In this document: positions 36,353-45,527 of the stretch, one piece after another | How positions within the stretch are numbered: position 1 is the first letter of the stretch | Layout: each line of letters starts with the position of its first letter | Assembly: GCA_017624495.1 (NCBI GenBank) | Contig: JAGAMY010000033.1 | Span: forward strand, 1 to 58,985 | DNA length: 58,985 nt | Reading direction: 5' to 3' | From: Lachnospiraceae bacterium | GTDB lineage: Bacteria > Bacillota > Clostridia > Lachnospirales > Lachnospiraceae | The notes under the pieces: model-generated | Databases searched by the model: none | The model's input: only the letters and a program-made list of their open reading frames with translations | What the model was told of the DNA's origin: nothing | Program-made: the position numbers and the translations under genes

Positions 36353-36718
36353 TTAAAAATTCATCGCCAGTACCCTTCTGACTGACTCTAAAACCTTTGA
36401 CCGCTCAAAGGGTTTTACAATAAAATCATATGCTCCATGGGATATCGCATCCATAACCATTGCCTTTTGTCCCATGGCAGAGCACATAACTACTTTTACC
36501 TTTGGATGAATCTGCTTTAATGCCTTTAACGCCTGTAACCCATCCATCTCTGGCATTGTAATATCCAGCATGACTAAATCCGGCATCTCTTCTTCGTATA
36601 CCTTTAACAGCTCAGAACCATTCTTCGCTTCACATACTTCATGCCCATCGCCTCTTAATATATCCCCAAGGGTAACCCTCATAAATAACGCATCATCTGC
36701 AATTAGTATCTTAGCCAT
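36353..36718 (-). CDS. Stand-alone CheY-like receiver protein
   Basis: This 121-residue single receiver domain has acidic pocket residues DD near 7-8, phosphoacceptor D52 in MLDITMPEMDG, Ser/Thr in MCSAMG, and K in FIVKPFERSKV. There is no output domain. It most resembles CheY/diguanylate-pathway receivers of Clostridia, but no chemotaxis or flagellar gene is nearby. The partner cannot be named. It is monocistronic with its own strong terminator, between carB and the arabinofuranosidase block. Confidence 0.88.
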   Translation of the reverse strand: MAKILIADDALFMRVTLGDILRGDGHEVCEAKNGSELLKVYEEEMPDLVMLDITMPEMDGLQALKALKQIHPKVKVVMCSAMGQKAMVMDAISHGAYDFIVKPFERSKVLESVRRVLAMNF

Positions 36719-36821
36719 CCTTCTTCCTCCCGTTTCTTTTGTAAATTATAACACAAAATTTACATATATCCAATGAAAATGTTTAAAAATAATCAAAATT
36801 TTTTATTATATTTATAAAATT

Positions 36822-39800
36822 CTAAATATTTTTCACTTTGGCTATATCAACCGGAGTCAATGTCTTATTTGCGGTTTCTAAGCTTCGTGCCAAAGCATTT
36901 GCCGTATCCATGGCAGTGATACAATATACCCCGGTTTCAATGGCATTTCTTCTTATTAAGAATCCATCTCTGGTCTTATCACCATTTCCTTGGGTTGGCG
37001 TATCAATAACAAGGTCAATTTTGTGACCTAAAATCAAGTCCATAACATTTGGAGATTCCTGTGTGATTTTATTAATACGCAATGCGTCCACTCCATGAGC
37101 CTGTAAATATTTTGCCGTACTTCTGGTAGCATAAATCTTATATCCCAATGCCACAAAACGCTTTGCCACATCCACAGCTTCCGGTTTATCTGCATCCTTT
37201 ACCGTCATAATCATTCGTTTATATTTTGGCAATGTCACACCTGCACCAAGAAATGCTTTATAGAGTGCCTCATCGAAGTTTTTGGCTATACCAAGACATT
37301 CCCCGGTGGATTTCATTTCCGGTCCAAGGCTGATTTCAGCACCACGAAGCTTTTCAAAAGAAAATACAGGCATTTTAATGGCAATATAGTCTGCCTCCGG
37401 TGCAAGTCCCGTTGGATAACCCAAGCCTTTTAAAGTATTTCCAATCATAACTTTTGTGGCTAAATCTACGATTGGAATACCTGTTACTTTACTGATATAT
37501 GGTACAGTTCTGGATGAACGTGGATTTACCTCAATCACATATACCTGCCCATCCATCACAATAAACTGAATATTGATAAGACCAACCACATGCAATGCCT
37601 GTGCTAAACGTCTGGTATACTCCACTAACGTTGCTTTAATTTCTTCACTAATCGTTGGTGCAGGGTACACGGAAATACTGTCCCCGGAATGTACACCGGT
37701 ACGTTCAATGTGCTCCATAATACCCGGAATCAGAATGTCCGTACCATCACATACTGCATCCACTTCAATTTCTTTTCCCTGCAAATATTTATCTACTAAA
37801 ATCGGATGGTCCTGCGCAATCCGATTGATGATATCCATAAATTCTTCAATTTCTTCATCACTATAGGCAATCTTCATGCCCTGTCCGCCAAGTACATAGG
37901 ATGGACGGACAAGTACGGGATAGCCTAATCGGCTGGCTACTTCTTTTGCTTCTTCTGCGGTAAATACAGTTCCGCCGGCTGCTCTTGGAATTTTTGTTTT
38001 TTCTAAAATCCGGTCAAATAACTCACGGTCTTCGGCGGCATCCACATCTTCAGCTTTTGTTCCATAAATTTTCACGCCCATTTTCATTAGGCTTTCTGTA
38101 AGCTTAATGGCTGTCTGTCCACCAAACTGTACCACTGCGCCATCCGGCTTTTCGATATTCACAATGCTCTCCACATCCTCCGGTGTCAACGGTTCAAAAT
38201 AGAGTTTATCTGCAATATCAAAGTCTGTAGACACAGTCTCCGGGTTGTTGTTGATAATAATGGTCTCAAAGCCTTCCTTTTTGAATGCCCATGTGCTATG
38301 CACGGAGCAGTAGTCAAATTCGATACCCTGTCCGATACGGATTGGACCTGAGCCTAGAACTAAAACCTTCTTTAACGGCTTTGTTTCCGCAGCTTCATTT
38401 TCGCCACCATATACAGAATAATAGTATGGTGTAGCTGCTTCAAACTCTGCTGCACAGGTATCTACCATCTTATACACTGCGGTAATACCGTTAGCATAAC
38501 GCATCTGTTTAATCTCATCCTCGGTTTTTCCTGTCAGTTCTGCGATGACTTTATCCGGGAATTCGATACGCTTTGCTTCCTTTAGCAGTTCTACTGTAAG
38601 CTCTTCGTTCTTTAATGCCTGCTCCATCTCCACGATAATTGCTAATTTATCAATAAACCATGGGTCAATCTGTGTAATTTCATGGATATGTTCATAGCTT
38701 ACACCTCTGCGCAATGCTTCCGCAATACAGAAAATACGACGGTCATCCACAATTTTTAATTCTTTTTCCAATTCCTTATCGGATAATTTGTCAAAATCGT
38801 ATGCCATCAAACTATCCACATGCTGTTCTAAGGAGCGAATAGCTTTCATCAATGCACCTTCAAAGTTATTACAAATACTCATAACCTCTCCGGTGGCTTT
38901 CATCTGAGTGGTTAAGGTTCTTTTTGCTGTGATAAATTTATCAAATGGCAGTCTTGGAATCTTTACCACACAATAGTCTAACATGGGTTCAAAGCTGGCA
39001 TAGGTCTTTCCGGTAATGGCATTTTTGATTTCATCCAAAGTGTAGCCCAAGGCAATTTTTGCTGCTACCTTTGCAATCGGATAGCCGGTTGCTTTGGAGG
39101 CTAATGCGGAGGAACGGGATACACGGGGATTTACCTCGATGACACAGTATTCAAAGCTGTCCGGTTTTAATGCATACTGCACATTACAGCCACCGGTAAT
39201 GTTTAATTCAGAAATAATATTTAAGGCAGATGTTCGCAGCATCTGGTATTCCTTATCTCCTAAGGTCTGGGAAGGTGCTACTACAATACTGTCTCCGGTG
39301 TGTACACCTACCGGGTCGATATTTTCCATATTACATACGGTGATACAGTTGCCGTTGGCATCACGCATCACTTCATATTCAATTTCTTTCCAACCTGCAA
39401 TACAACGCTCAACCAAAACTTCACCTACACGGCTTAAACGCAGCCCGTTGGTTAAAATATCGATTAATTCCTGTTCGTTGTGCGCAATTCCGCCACCACT
39501 GCCGCCTAAGGTATAGGCAGGACGAAGCACCACGGGATAACCAATGGTGTTGGTAAATTTGATACCATCTTCTACATTGTGTACCACCAATGATGCCGCA
39601 CAAGGCTCACCGATTTTTTCCATCGTATCTTTAAATGCCTGACGGTCTTCGGCTTTGAAAATGGTTTCTGCGGTTGTACCAATCAGTTTTACACCATGCT
39701 TATCCAAAAAACCGGATTCTGCCAATTCCATACCAAGATTTAAACCTGCCTGTCCACCTAATGTAGGCAGTACACTGTCCGGTTTTTCTTTTAAAATAAT

Positions 39801-40028
39801 CTGCTCTAAAACCGGAACCGTCAACGGCTCAATATATACCTGATCTGCAATTTCTTTATCCGTCATGATTGTGGCAGGATTGGAATTTACAAGAACCACT
39901 TCCACACCTTCTTCTTTTAAAGAACGGCATGCCTGTGTACCTGCATAATCAAACTCTGCTGCCTGTCCAATGACGATTGGACCTGAGCCAATTACTAATA
40001 CTTTTTTTATATTCGGATTCTTTGGCAT
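36822..40028 (-). CDS. carB: Carbamoyl phosphate synthase large subunit
   Basis: This 1068-residue enzyme forms carbamoyl phosphate from bicarbonate, ATP and ammonia delivered by CarA, feeding pyrimidine and arginine synthesis. It shows the duplicated ATP-grasp organisation: the first half starts [26 protein letters not shown] and the second [27 protein letters not shown]-terminal MGS-like allosteric domain follows (about 935-1068). The length matches the family. Its start overlaps the carA stop by one base (TAATG), so the subunits are translationally coupled. Confidence 0.98.
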   Translation of the reverse strand: MPKNPNIKKVLVIGSGPIVIGQAAEFDYAGTQACRSLKEEGVEVVLVNSNPATIMTDKEIADQVYIEPLTVPVLEQIILKEKPDSVLPTLGGQAGLNLGMELAESGFLDKHGVKLIGTTAETIFKAEDRQAFKDTMEKIGEPCAASLVVHNVEDGIKFTNTIGYPVVLRPAYTLGGSGGGIAHNEQELIDILTNGLRLSRVGEVLVERCIAGWKEIEYEVMRDANGNCITVCNMENIDPVGVHTGDSIVVAPSQTLGDKEYQMLRTSALNIISELNITGGCNVQYALKPDSFEYCVIEVNPRVSRSSALASKATGYPIAKVAAKIALGYTLDEIKNAITGKTYASFEPMLDYCVVKIPRLPFDKFITAKRTLTTQMKATGEVMSICNNFEGALMKAIRSLEQHVDSLMAYDFDKLSDKELEKELKIVDDRRIFCIAEALRRGVSYEHIHEITQIDPWFIDKLAIIVEMEQALKNEELTVELLKEAKRIEFPDKVIAELTGKTEDEIKQMRYANGITAVYKMVDTCAAEFEAATPYYYSVYGGENEAAETKPLKKVLVLGSGPIRIGQGIEFDYCSVHSTWAFKKEGFETIIINNNPETVSTDFDIADKLYFEPLTPEDVESIVNIEKPDGAVVQFGGQTAIKLTESLMKMGVKIYGTKAEDVDAAEDRELFDRILEKTKIPRAAGGTVFTAEEAKEVASRLGYPVLVRPSYVLGGQGMKIAYSDEEIEEFMDIINRIAQDHPILVDKYLQGKEIEVDAVCDGTDILIPGIMEHIERTGVHSGDSISVYPAPTISEEIKATLVEYTRRLAQALHVVGLINIQFIVMDGQVYVIEVNPRSSRTVPYISKVTGIPIVDLATKVMIGNTLKGLGYPTGLAPEADYIAIKMPVFSFEKLRGAEISLGPEMKSTGECLGIAKNFDEALYKAFLGAGVTLPKYKRMIMTVKDADKPEAVDVAKRFVALGYKIYATRSTAKYLQAHGVDALRINKITQESPNVMDLILGHKIDLVIDTPTQGNGDKTRDGFLIRRNAIETGVYCITAMDTANALARSLETANKTLTPVDIAKVKNI

Positions 40029-41098
40029 TATTCTTCTCCTCCCATCATTTCGATAAATCTGTCAAACAGATACGCACTGTCCTGTGGTCCGGGACATGCC
40101 TCCGGATGAAACTGTACGGTAAATATCTTCTTTCCAATGTATTCTAGCCCTTCATTTGTACCATCATTAACATTGATAAATGCAGGTTTTGCAATCTTAG
40201 AATCTAAAGTATCTGTATCTACCACATAGCCATGGTTCTGGGAAGAAATATAGACTCTTCCCGTCTGCAAATCCTTTACCGGATGATTGCCGCCACGATG
40301 TCCATATTTCATTTTATGGGTATTTGCTCCTGTGGCAAGTGCCATCAACTGATGTCCAAGACAAATGGCAAAAATCGGTGTATCTGAAGCATAGAGCTTT
40401 TTCACTTCTTCTATAATGGCAGTACATTCCTTTGGGTCTCCAGGACCATTGCTTAACATGATGCCATCGGGATTTTCGGCTAAAATCTCTTCTGCCGTTG
40501 TGTGGGCAGGATAAATCGTCACTTCACAGCCTCTGCTATTTAATGACTGGGCTATATTATTTTTAGCACCAAAATCAAGGAGTGCTACTTTCTTTCCTTT
40601 TCCTTCTAATATTCTTTTTTCACTACAGGTCACTTTGTCTACGACATTTCCTGTGGTATAGGCTTTTAGCTTTGGAATAACTTCTTCCATAGTATAATTT
40701 TCATTGGTGGTAATCATACCATTCATAGTGCCTTTTTCACGCAGGATTTTGGTAAGGGCTCTGGTATCAATACCTGCAATTCCTGGAATGTCATGCTTTT
40801 TGAGGAAATCCTGAATCGTACCTTCGCAACGGAAATTACTTGGCATTCTGGATAATTCACGCACAATGTATCCGTCCGGCCATGGTTTTGCCGATTCCAT
40901 ATCCGGTGTAATACCATAGTTGCCAATTAGCGGATAGGTCATAACGACTGCCTGTCCTGCATAGGATGGGTCGGTAAGAACCTCTAAATAGCCTGTCATT
41001 GATGTATTAAATACAATTTCACTGATGACTTCTTTTGTAGAACCAATGCTTGTTCCCTCAAATACATTGCCGTCTTCAAGGATTAAAAATGCTTTCAT
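40028..41098 (-). CDS. carA: Carbamoyl phosphate synthase small (glutaminase) subunit
   Basis: This 356-residue subunit hydrolyses glutamine to supply ammonia to CarB. The N-terminal CPSase domain carries [11 protein letters not shown] and [21 protein letters not shown]. The class I glutamine amidotransferase domain (about 170-350) has nucleophile C246 in [13 protein letters not shown] and the His-Glu pair in [20 protein letters not shown] precedes the ATG. It is first of the two-gene carAB operon. No other pyrimidine gene is in the window. Confidence 0.98.
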   Translation of the reverse strand: MKAFLILEDGNVFEGTSIGSTKEVISEIVFNTSMTGYLEVLTDPSYAGQAVVMTYPLIGNYGITPDMESAKPWPDGYIVRELSRMPSNFRCEGTIQDFLKKHDIPGIAGIDTRALTKILREKGTMNGMITTNENYTMEEVIPKLKAYTTGNVVDKVTCSEKRILEGKGKKVALLDFGAKNNIAQSLNSRGCEVTIYPAHTTAEEILAENPDGIMLSNGPGDPKECTAIIEEVKKLYASDTPIFAICLGHQLMALATGANTHKMKYGHRGGNHPVKDLQTGRVYISSQNHGYVVDTDTLDSKIAKPAFINVNDGTNEGLEYIGKKIFTVQFHPEACPGPQDSAYLFDRFIEMMGGEE

Positions 41099-41247
41099 GA
41101 TTTTGCCCTGTCCTTTCGTATGTTTTTACTTTACTATTTTCCGAATATATGTTCTGTTTTGGCAAAAAAAAAAGAGTAATCTTTTTTCCTTCGTTGGATG
41201 TGTATTCAAATTGTTAAGAGTTTATCACATTGTTTTTTATTTTGCAA
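41099..41247 (-). promoter_or_regulatory. carAB promoter and leader
   Basis: The minus strand has TTGCAA (41247-41242), a 17-nt spacer and TAAACT (41224-41219). The leader of about 110 nt contains an A/U-only stem (AAAAAAGA...TCTTTTTT) ending in a run of ten T around 41164-41173. That looks like a weak terminator and might attenuate. I do not see a PyrR-binding consensus. Confidence 0.45.
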
Positions 41248-41360
41248 CTGTAAATCTGAACAAAATAGATGTAAATATTTGGCGGTTTAGGGAAAATGTA
41301 TACATGATTGATACCTACAACACCTGCCACTGGCAGCTACCTCTGATACATGGTAACATA

Positions 41361-41950
41361 ATCGAGTAGGAGAAATTTCTCTTTGTTGAGAAATTTCGTC
41401 CTCTCACACCACCGTGCGTACCGTTCGGTAACCGATAGCGGATATTTTCATCTAATCTTCTGCACATAGTTTTCATACTTCCTATCTTGAAGAAGTTTTT
41501 CCACCTACGATTAACTGATTGAGTTTTTCCACTTTGTAGCTGTTTTTCACTCCCCAGCTGCGGCAAGTAAGTTCTCTCATTCTTTTCTTGAACTTCTGTA
41601 CTGACTTTGCATGTGGTTTTGCCTTGTATTGGTGTGCAATTCTGTCGAAGTAAAACCCAAATCCGAGGTATTTAAGTCCTTGCGGCTTATCCACTTTGCT
41701 TTTGGTTACATTTACCTTAAGCCCTCTTTTCTCCATTTCTTTATCCAATTCATTTAACATGATATTCGCCAGTAGTGGCGAAAGATTTCCTCCTTGTGGT
41801 GTTCCCACAATGGATTCCTCATACTCATCATCAATCATGATTCCGCTGACAAGATACTTTCTTACGATGGATATGACATCTCCATCTTTAATGCCGTTCA
41901 GCTATACACTTCCTCGTTGCCTAGGCGTGTTCGGGACTTGCACCCGTTAG
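41361..41950 (-). mobile_element. Degenerate group II intron
   Basis: The minus strand carries a relic. At its 5' side is a structured piece (GTGCAAGTCCCGAACACG, CCTAGGCAACGAGG) typical of intron RNA next to the open reading frame. A broken reverse transcriptase follows. Then comes the 3' half of domain V (GAACGGTACGCACGGTGG, GTGTGAGAGG) and a domain VI hairpin (GAAATTTCTC...GAGAAATTTC) before a 3' end near CTACTCGAT at 41361. Most of domain I and the 5' half of domain V are missing, so it cannot splice. A GC-rich near-palindrome lies at the 5' edge (41952-41968). Confidence 0.75.
41432..41895 (-). pseudogene. Broken LtrA-like group II intron reverse transcriptase/maturase
   Basis: Recognisable stretches in order are VISIVRKYLVSG, VGTPQGGNLSPLLANIMLNELDKEMEKRGL, then directly KVNVTKSKVDKPQGLKYLGFGFYFD, and ELTCRSWGVKNSYKVEKLNQLI. 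The catalytic YADD segment (about 40 residues) is deleted in frame between two Gly-Leu points near 41718-41724. A frameshift near 41515 moves the rest (WKNFFKIGSMKTMCRRLDENIRYR) to another frame. The N-terminal half and C-terminal end are also lost. It is non-functional. Confidence 0.85.
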
Positions 41951-41972
41951 AGCGCGCCCATGGCGCGCAAAC

Positions 41973-42004
41973 AAAAGGAAGTACCACTTTTTTGTGATAC
42001 TTCC
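41973..42004 (-). terminator. Intrinsic terminator of the LRR surface-protein gene
   Basis: GGAAGTATCAC, loop AAAAAA, GTGGTACTTCC with one mismatch, then TTTTGTTT on the minus strand. It starts 11 nt after the stop codon. Confidence 0.8.
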
Positions 42005-42015
42005 AACTTATTTTC

Positions 42016-43755
42016 CTATTCTGCTAATAATGGTGCTGCCCATGGATATCCTTCTGCCGTTCCATTATAATGAATAACTGCTAATTTCTCACAACCATCA
42101 AAAGCATGATCTCCAATCTCTGTCACGCCATCCGGTATCGTAATTTCTGTAATTCCTGTACAGTAATAGAATGCACTCTGTTCAATGACTGTTACAACAT
42201 TTGGAATCGTAATCGCTGTCAGACCGGAACATTCAGAAAATGCTTCATATCCAATCGTAGTTACTGTCTCCGGTATATTGATGCTTGTCAGACTTGTACA
42301 ACGCTGAAACAGTTTACCGGAAAGCATATCTAATTGTTTTGGAAGTGTAATCTGTGTAAGTTTCGTGCAATCTCTAAAAGCAGCCTCACCAATAGAGGTT
42401 ACACTATCCGGCACTGTAATACTTGTCAAACTGCTACAATTATCAAATACTGCAACACCTATTTTTGTCATATTCTTTGGCAAATTAATGCTATTCAGCT
42501 TAGTACATCCACTAAAAGCATGTCCGGCTATTTCCTTTAAGTTTTCCGGTAATTCAACAGTTTCCAGGCTGGTACAGTTTCTAAATACGGACTGACCAAT
42601 GGTAGTTACATACCTTTCAATAGAAACCGTTTTCAGATTTGTACAATCCTGAAATGTTCCCGGAGAAAGTTCGGTTACATTTACTGAAACATCTGCTTTT
42701 TCCAAACTGTCACAGCCCCAAAATACAAAGTTTCCCATATACATCACCGGAATATTTACTTCCGTGAGTTTATTACATTCTGCAAAAGCATAACTGGAAA
42801 AACTTATATAATTCTCCGGAATCACTAATTTTCCATCTAATATATCACTACTTGCATTTGTATTTGTTTCGTCATCCCAGTTTGTACTTATCTCTCCAAT
42901 ATCTATTTTTATAGTACCATTTGCCACTAAATCTGCCCATTTTATTTTGAGTTCATTCGTAGTTGCATCATACAATCCCGGCTCTATTGTTGTCTCCGGC
43001 GTCACTTCCGGTGTTGTTTCCGGCGTTGTTTCCGGTGTCACTTCCGGTGTCACCTCTGGTGTTGTTTCCGGTGTTGTTTCCGGTGTCACTTCCGGTGTTA
43101 CTTCCGGTGTTACTTCCGGTGTTACTTCCGGTTGTGGTGTAACTACATTTGTATCATCCGCTTTGACAACTACTTTAAAAACTGCCTTTGCCTTTTTGTT
43201 TACCGCAGAACAAACAACAATATCTGTATTGCCTACGGATACACCTGTAATTTTCCCATCCGCTGTTACTGTCGCTATGTTTTCATTTTTAGACGAACAC
43301 ACAACTGCCTTGCTACTTAATCCCAGTGCTTTTTTTATCTTAATAGCATAAGTTTCGCCCGATTTAATCGTCGCACTTGTCTCACTTAACGTCAGCTGCA
43401 CCTTCTTTGGTTTACTTTTTACAGTAAGATTAAATCTAGCTTTAACCTTCTTGTTGGCTTTTGAAGTTACTGTAATTACTGCTTTGCCCTTCTTTTTTGC
43501 AGAAACATATCCTTTTGATGAAACCGTTGCAACTTTTTTATTATTACTACTGAACTTTACTTCTGTATTTTTCAGATTTTTTACTTTTTTCACCTTTATA
43601 TTGGTATATTCACCGGCATATAAAGTCGCCTTCTTTTGGGTAAGTACTATCTTTCCTGTAGCTGCCTGCGCCTCTGTCGGAACAAAATATATCCCTGAAA
43701 TGACTAGAAAAAAAACTGAAACAACTGAAATTAACCTTTTAATCCCTTTACTCAT
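42016..43755 (-). CDS. Secreted Ig-like and BspA-type leucine-rich-repeat protein
   Basis: This 579-residue protein starts at the ATG at 43755 (AGGAGG 8 nt upstream; the earlier ATG is too close). Signal peptide 1-31 (ending AQAAT). Two Big_2 Ig-like domains follow (about 30-110 and 115-195). A TPE(V/T) repeat linker comes next (about 205-255). At least nine LRR_5/BspA-type repeats make up the rest (about 290-560, consensus xxIGxxAFxxCxxLTxITIP). No sortase signal or catalytic motif is present. It is probably an adhesin-like or carbohydrate/protein-binding surface protein. Retention may rely on the Lys-rich Ig domains, which is inference. Confidence 0.85.
   Translation of the reverse strand: MSKGIKRLISVVSVFFLVISGIYFVPTEAQAATGKIVLTQKKATLYAGEYTNIKVKKVKNLKNTEVKFSSNNKKVATVSSKGYVSAKKKGKAVITVTSKANKKVKARFNLTVKSKPKKVQLTLSETSATIKSGETYAIKIKKALGLSSKAVVCSSKNENIATVTADGKITGVSVGNTDIVVCSAVNKKAKAVFKVVVKADDTNVVTPQPEVTPEVTPEVTPEVTPETTPETTPEVTPEVTPETTPETTPEVTPETTIEPGLYDATTNELKIKWADLVANGTIKIDIGEISTNWDDETNTNASSDILDGKLVIPENYISFSSYAFAECNKLTEVNIPVMYMGNFVFWGCDSLEKADVSVNVTELSPGTFQDCTNLKTVSIERYVTTIGQSVFRNCTSLETVELPENLKEIAGHAFSGCTKLNSINLPKNMTKIGVAVFDNCSSLTSITVPDSVTSIGEAAFRDCTKLTQITLPKQLDMLSGKLFQRCTSLTSINIPETVTTIGYEAFSECSGLTAITIPNVVTVIEQSAFYYCTGITEITIPDGVTEIGDHAFDGCEKLAVIHYNGTAEGYPWAAPLLAE
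42990..43133 (-). repeat. Tandem 12-nt repeat encoding a Thr-Pro-Glu linker
   Basis: About twelve copies of a 12-nt unit (GTTACTTCCGGT and variants on the plus strand) encode VTPE or TTPE. Because the unit is a multiple of three, copy-number change would lengthen or shorten the spacer without loss of frame. Confidence 0.85.
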
Positions 43756-43800
43756 TTGCATCTCCTCCTATCTGCAACTTAGAAAAGTTTCCTATAATGT

Positions 43801-43848
43801 AAAAAATACTATAAACAGCGACGTCCTGCCACGCCTCTGTTCATAGTA
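43801..43848 (-). terminator. Intrinsic terminator after serS
   Basis: TACTATGAACAG pairs with CTGTTTATAGTA (one G-U) around an 18-nt GC-rich loop, followed by TTTTTT on the minus strand. It lies 85 nt after the serS stop and inside the leader of the next gene. It overlaps the probable transcription start of that gene. Confidence 0.75.
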
Positions 43849-43850
43849 CT

Positions 43851-43879
43851 ATATTACCATTCCATCTTTTTATCGTCAA
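43851..43879 (-). promoter_or_regulatory. Promoter of the LRR surface-protein gene
   Basis: The minus strand shows TTGACG (43879-43874), a 17-nt spacer and TAATAT (43856-43851). The predicted start near 43844 falls within the 5' arm of the serS terminator, so transcripts from this promoter would form only a shortened hairpin. Confidence 0.6.
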
Positions 43880-43933
43880 TCTATTCTTCTAAATGTCGAT
43901 AAAATTCTTTCAATTCGTCTACCCAAAATGCTT

Positions 43934-45214
43934 TTATTTAATAATTGTCTTTCCACCCATATATGGCTGTAATGCCTTAGGAATATTTACGCTTCCATCT
44001 GCATTTAAGTTATTCTCTAAAAACGCAATTATCATACGAGGCGGTGCAACTACAGTATTATTTAATGTATGTGCAAAGTATTTATTGCCATCTTTGCCTT
44101 TTACACGGATTTTTAATCTTCTTGCCTGTGCATCACCTAAGTTAGAACAACTTCCTACTTCAAAGTATTTTTTCTGTCTTGGAGACCATGCTTCTACGTC
44201 ACAGGATTTTACCTTTAAGTCTGCAAGGTCACCGGAACAACATTCTAATGTACGAACCGGAATATCTAAGCTACGGAATAAGTCCACGGTATTCTGCCAT
44301 AATTTATCATACCATTCCATAGATTCTTCCGGTTTACATACTACAATCATTTCCTGTTTTTCAAACTGGTGAATACGATAAACTCCACGTTCTTCAATAC
44401 CGTGAGCACCCTTTTCTTTACGGAAGCATGGAGAATAACTTGTCAATGTATATGGAAGCTTTTCTTCTTCATTGATAGTATCGATAAATTTACCAATCAT
44501 AGAATGTTCAGAAGTTCCGATTAAATATAAATCTTCACCTTCAATTTTGTACATCATTGCTTCCATTTCATCAAAGCTCATAACGCCTGTTACAACGTTG
44601 CTTCGAATCATATAAGGCGGAATACAGTAAGTAAATCCTCTGTCAATCATGAAATCTCTTGCATAGGAAATTACTGCGGAATGTAATCTTGCAATATCTC
44701 CCATCAAATAATAGAATCCGTTTCCGGCAACTTTTCCGGCTGCATCTAAGTCAATTCCATTAAATTTTTCCATAATTTCTGTATGGTATGGTACTTCAAA
44801 CTCAGGAACTACAGGCTCACCATATTTCTGAATTTCCACGTTACAACTGTCATCCTCACCAATTGGTACAGATGGGTCAATGATGTTTGGAATAGTCATC
44901 ATGATTTTTGTAACCTTTTCCTGTAATTCTTTTTCCTGTGCTTCTAATTCGGTTAAACGCTCGGCATCTTTTTGTACCTGCTCTTTTAATGCCATAGCTT
45001 CGTCTTTTTTCCCCTGTCCCATTAATGCACCAATCTGTTTGGAAATTACATTACGGTTTGCTCTAAGAGCATCTGCTTCCTGTTTTGCTTTTCTGGACTG
45101 CTCATCCAAATCGATTACTTCATCTACTAATGGCAGTTTGTGATCCTGAAATTTCTTTTTGATATTCTCTTTTACTACATCCGGGTTTTCTCTTAAAAAT
45201 CTTAAATCAATCAT
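43934..45214 (-). CDS. serS: Seryl-tRNA synthetase
   Basis: This 426-residue class II synthetase charges tRNA-Ser in the cytoplasm. The N-terminal long helical hairpin (about 30-105, Lys/Glu-rich) binds the tRNA. The catalytic core shows LIGTSEHSMIGKF, motif 2 (CFRKEKGAHGIEERGVYRIHQFEK), CSGDLADLKVKSCDVEAW and motif 3 (NNTVVAPPRMIIAFLENN). The length is normal. A T-box leader upstream implies control by uncharged tRNA-Ser. Confidence 0.98.
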   Translation of the reverse strand: MIDLRFLRENPDVVKENIKKKFQDHKLPLVDEVIDLDEQSRKAKQEADALRANRNVISKQIGALMGQGKKDEAMALKEQVQKDAERLTELEAQEKELQEKVTKIMMTIPNIIDPSVPIGEDDSCNVEIQKYGEPVVPEFEVPYHTEIMEKFNGIDLDAAGKVAGNGFYYLMGDIARLHSAVISYARDFMIDRGFTYCIPPYMIRSNVVTGVMSFDEMEAMMYKIEGEDLYLIGTSEHSMIGKFIDTINEEEKLPYTLTSYSPCFRKEKGAHGIEERGVYRIHQFEKQEMIVVCKPEESMEWYDKLWQNTVDLFRSLDIPVRTLECCSGDLADLKVKSCDVEAWSPRQKKYFEVGSCSNLGDAQARRLKIRVKGKDGNKYFAHTLNNTVVAPPRMIIAFLENNLNADGSVNIPKALQPYMGGKTIIK

Positions 45215-45241
45215 TTTTCTTTTCCTTTCTTATTCTTTGGC

Positions 45242-45473
45242 AAAAAAAATCCTTCCATCCCACGCATTTTACTGCATGGGACGAAAGGTTACTTCCGCGT
45301 TGCCACCCATATTGCCGGCTGTGCCGACCTCTTCATTGCGTACTTTAAAGGGTACGAAGCTGTGACTTTCATCACCGGCTCGAAAAGTGGAAAGATTCTA
45401 ATACAGACCGGTTCACACCTGCCACCGGCTCTCTGGACTGCTTTCAAATCGTAGCTTTTGTCATTGCCTGTCT
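45242..45473 (-). ncRNA. T-box riboswitch upstream of serS
   Basis: The minus strand carries the T-box sequence GGGTGGCAACGCGG (45309-45295 region). It is followed by a terminator stem (CCTTTCGTCCCATGC...GCGTGGGATGGAAGG) with eight T (45288-45242). Upstream is a long stem I with GGTGTGAACCGG. A UCC triplet followed by A at 45391-45389 is the likely serine specifier codon. When uncharged tRNA-Ser pairs with it, the antiterminator forms and serS is expressed. Confidence 0.92.
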
Positions 45474-45479
45474 TTGTTT

Positions 45480-45508
45480 ATTATACTATGAAATATTTGC
45501 AGATTCAA
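45480..45508 (-). promoter_or_regulatory. serS promoter
   Basis: TTGAAT (45508-45503), a 17-nt spacer and a perfect TATAAT (45485-45480) on the minus strand sit immediately before the T-box leader. Confidence 0.75.
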
Positions 45509-45527
45509 TGATTTTATGCTTTAATTT

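Noticed and set aside
41315-41566. Independent small protein after the intron reverse transcriptase
   Set aside because: It is the frameshifted continuation of the reverse transcriptase running into domain V/VI RNA sequence.
42990-43133. CRISPR-like array
   Set aside because: The short units are contiguous, in frame and encode a Thr-Pro-Glu linker, with no spacers.
9528-43755. Sortase (LPXTG-type) anchoring of the large secreted proteins
   Set aside because: None of their C-termini shows an LPXTG-like motif plus hydrophobic segment and basic tail.
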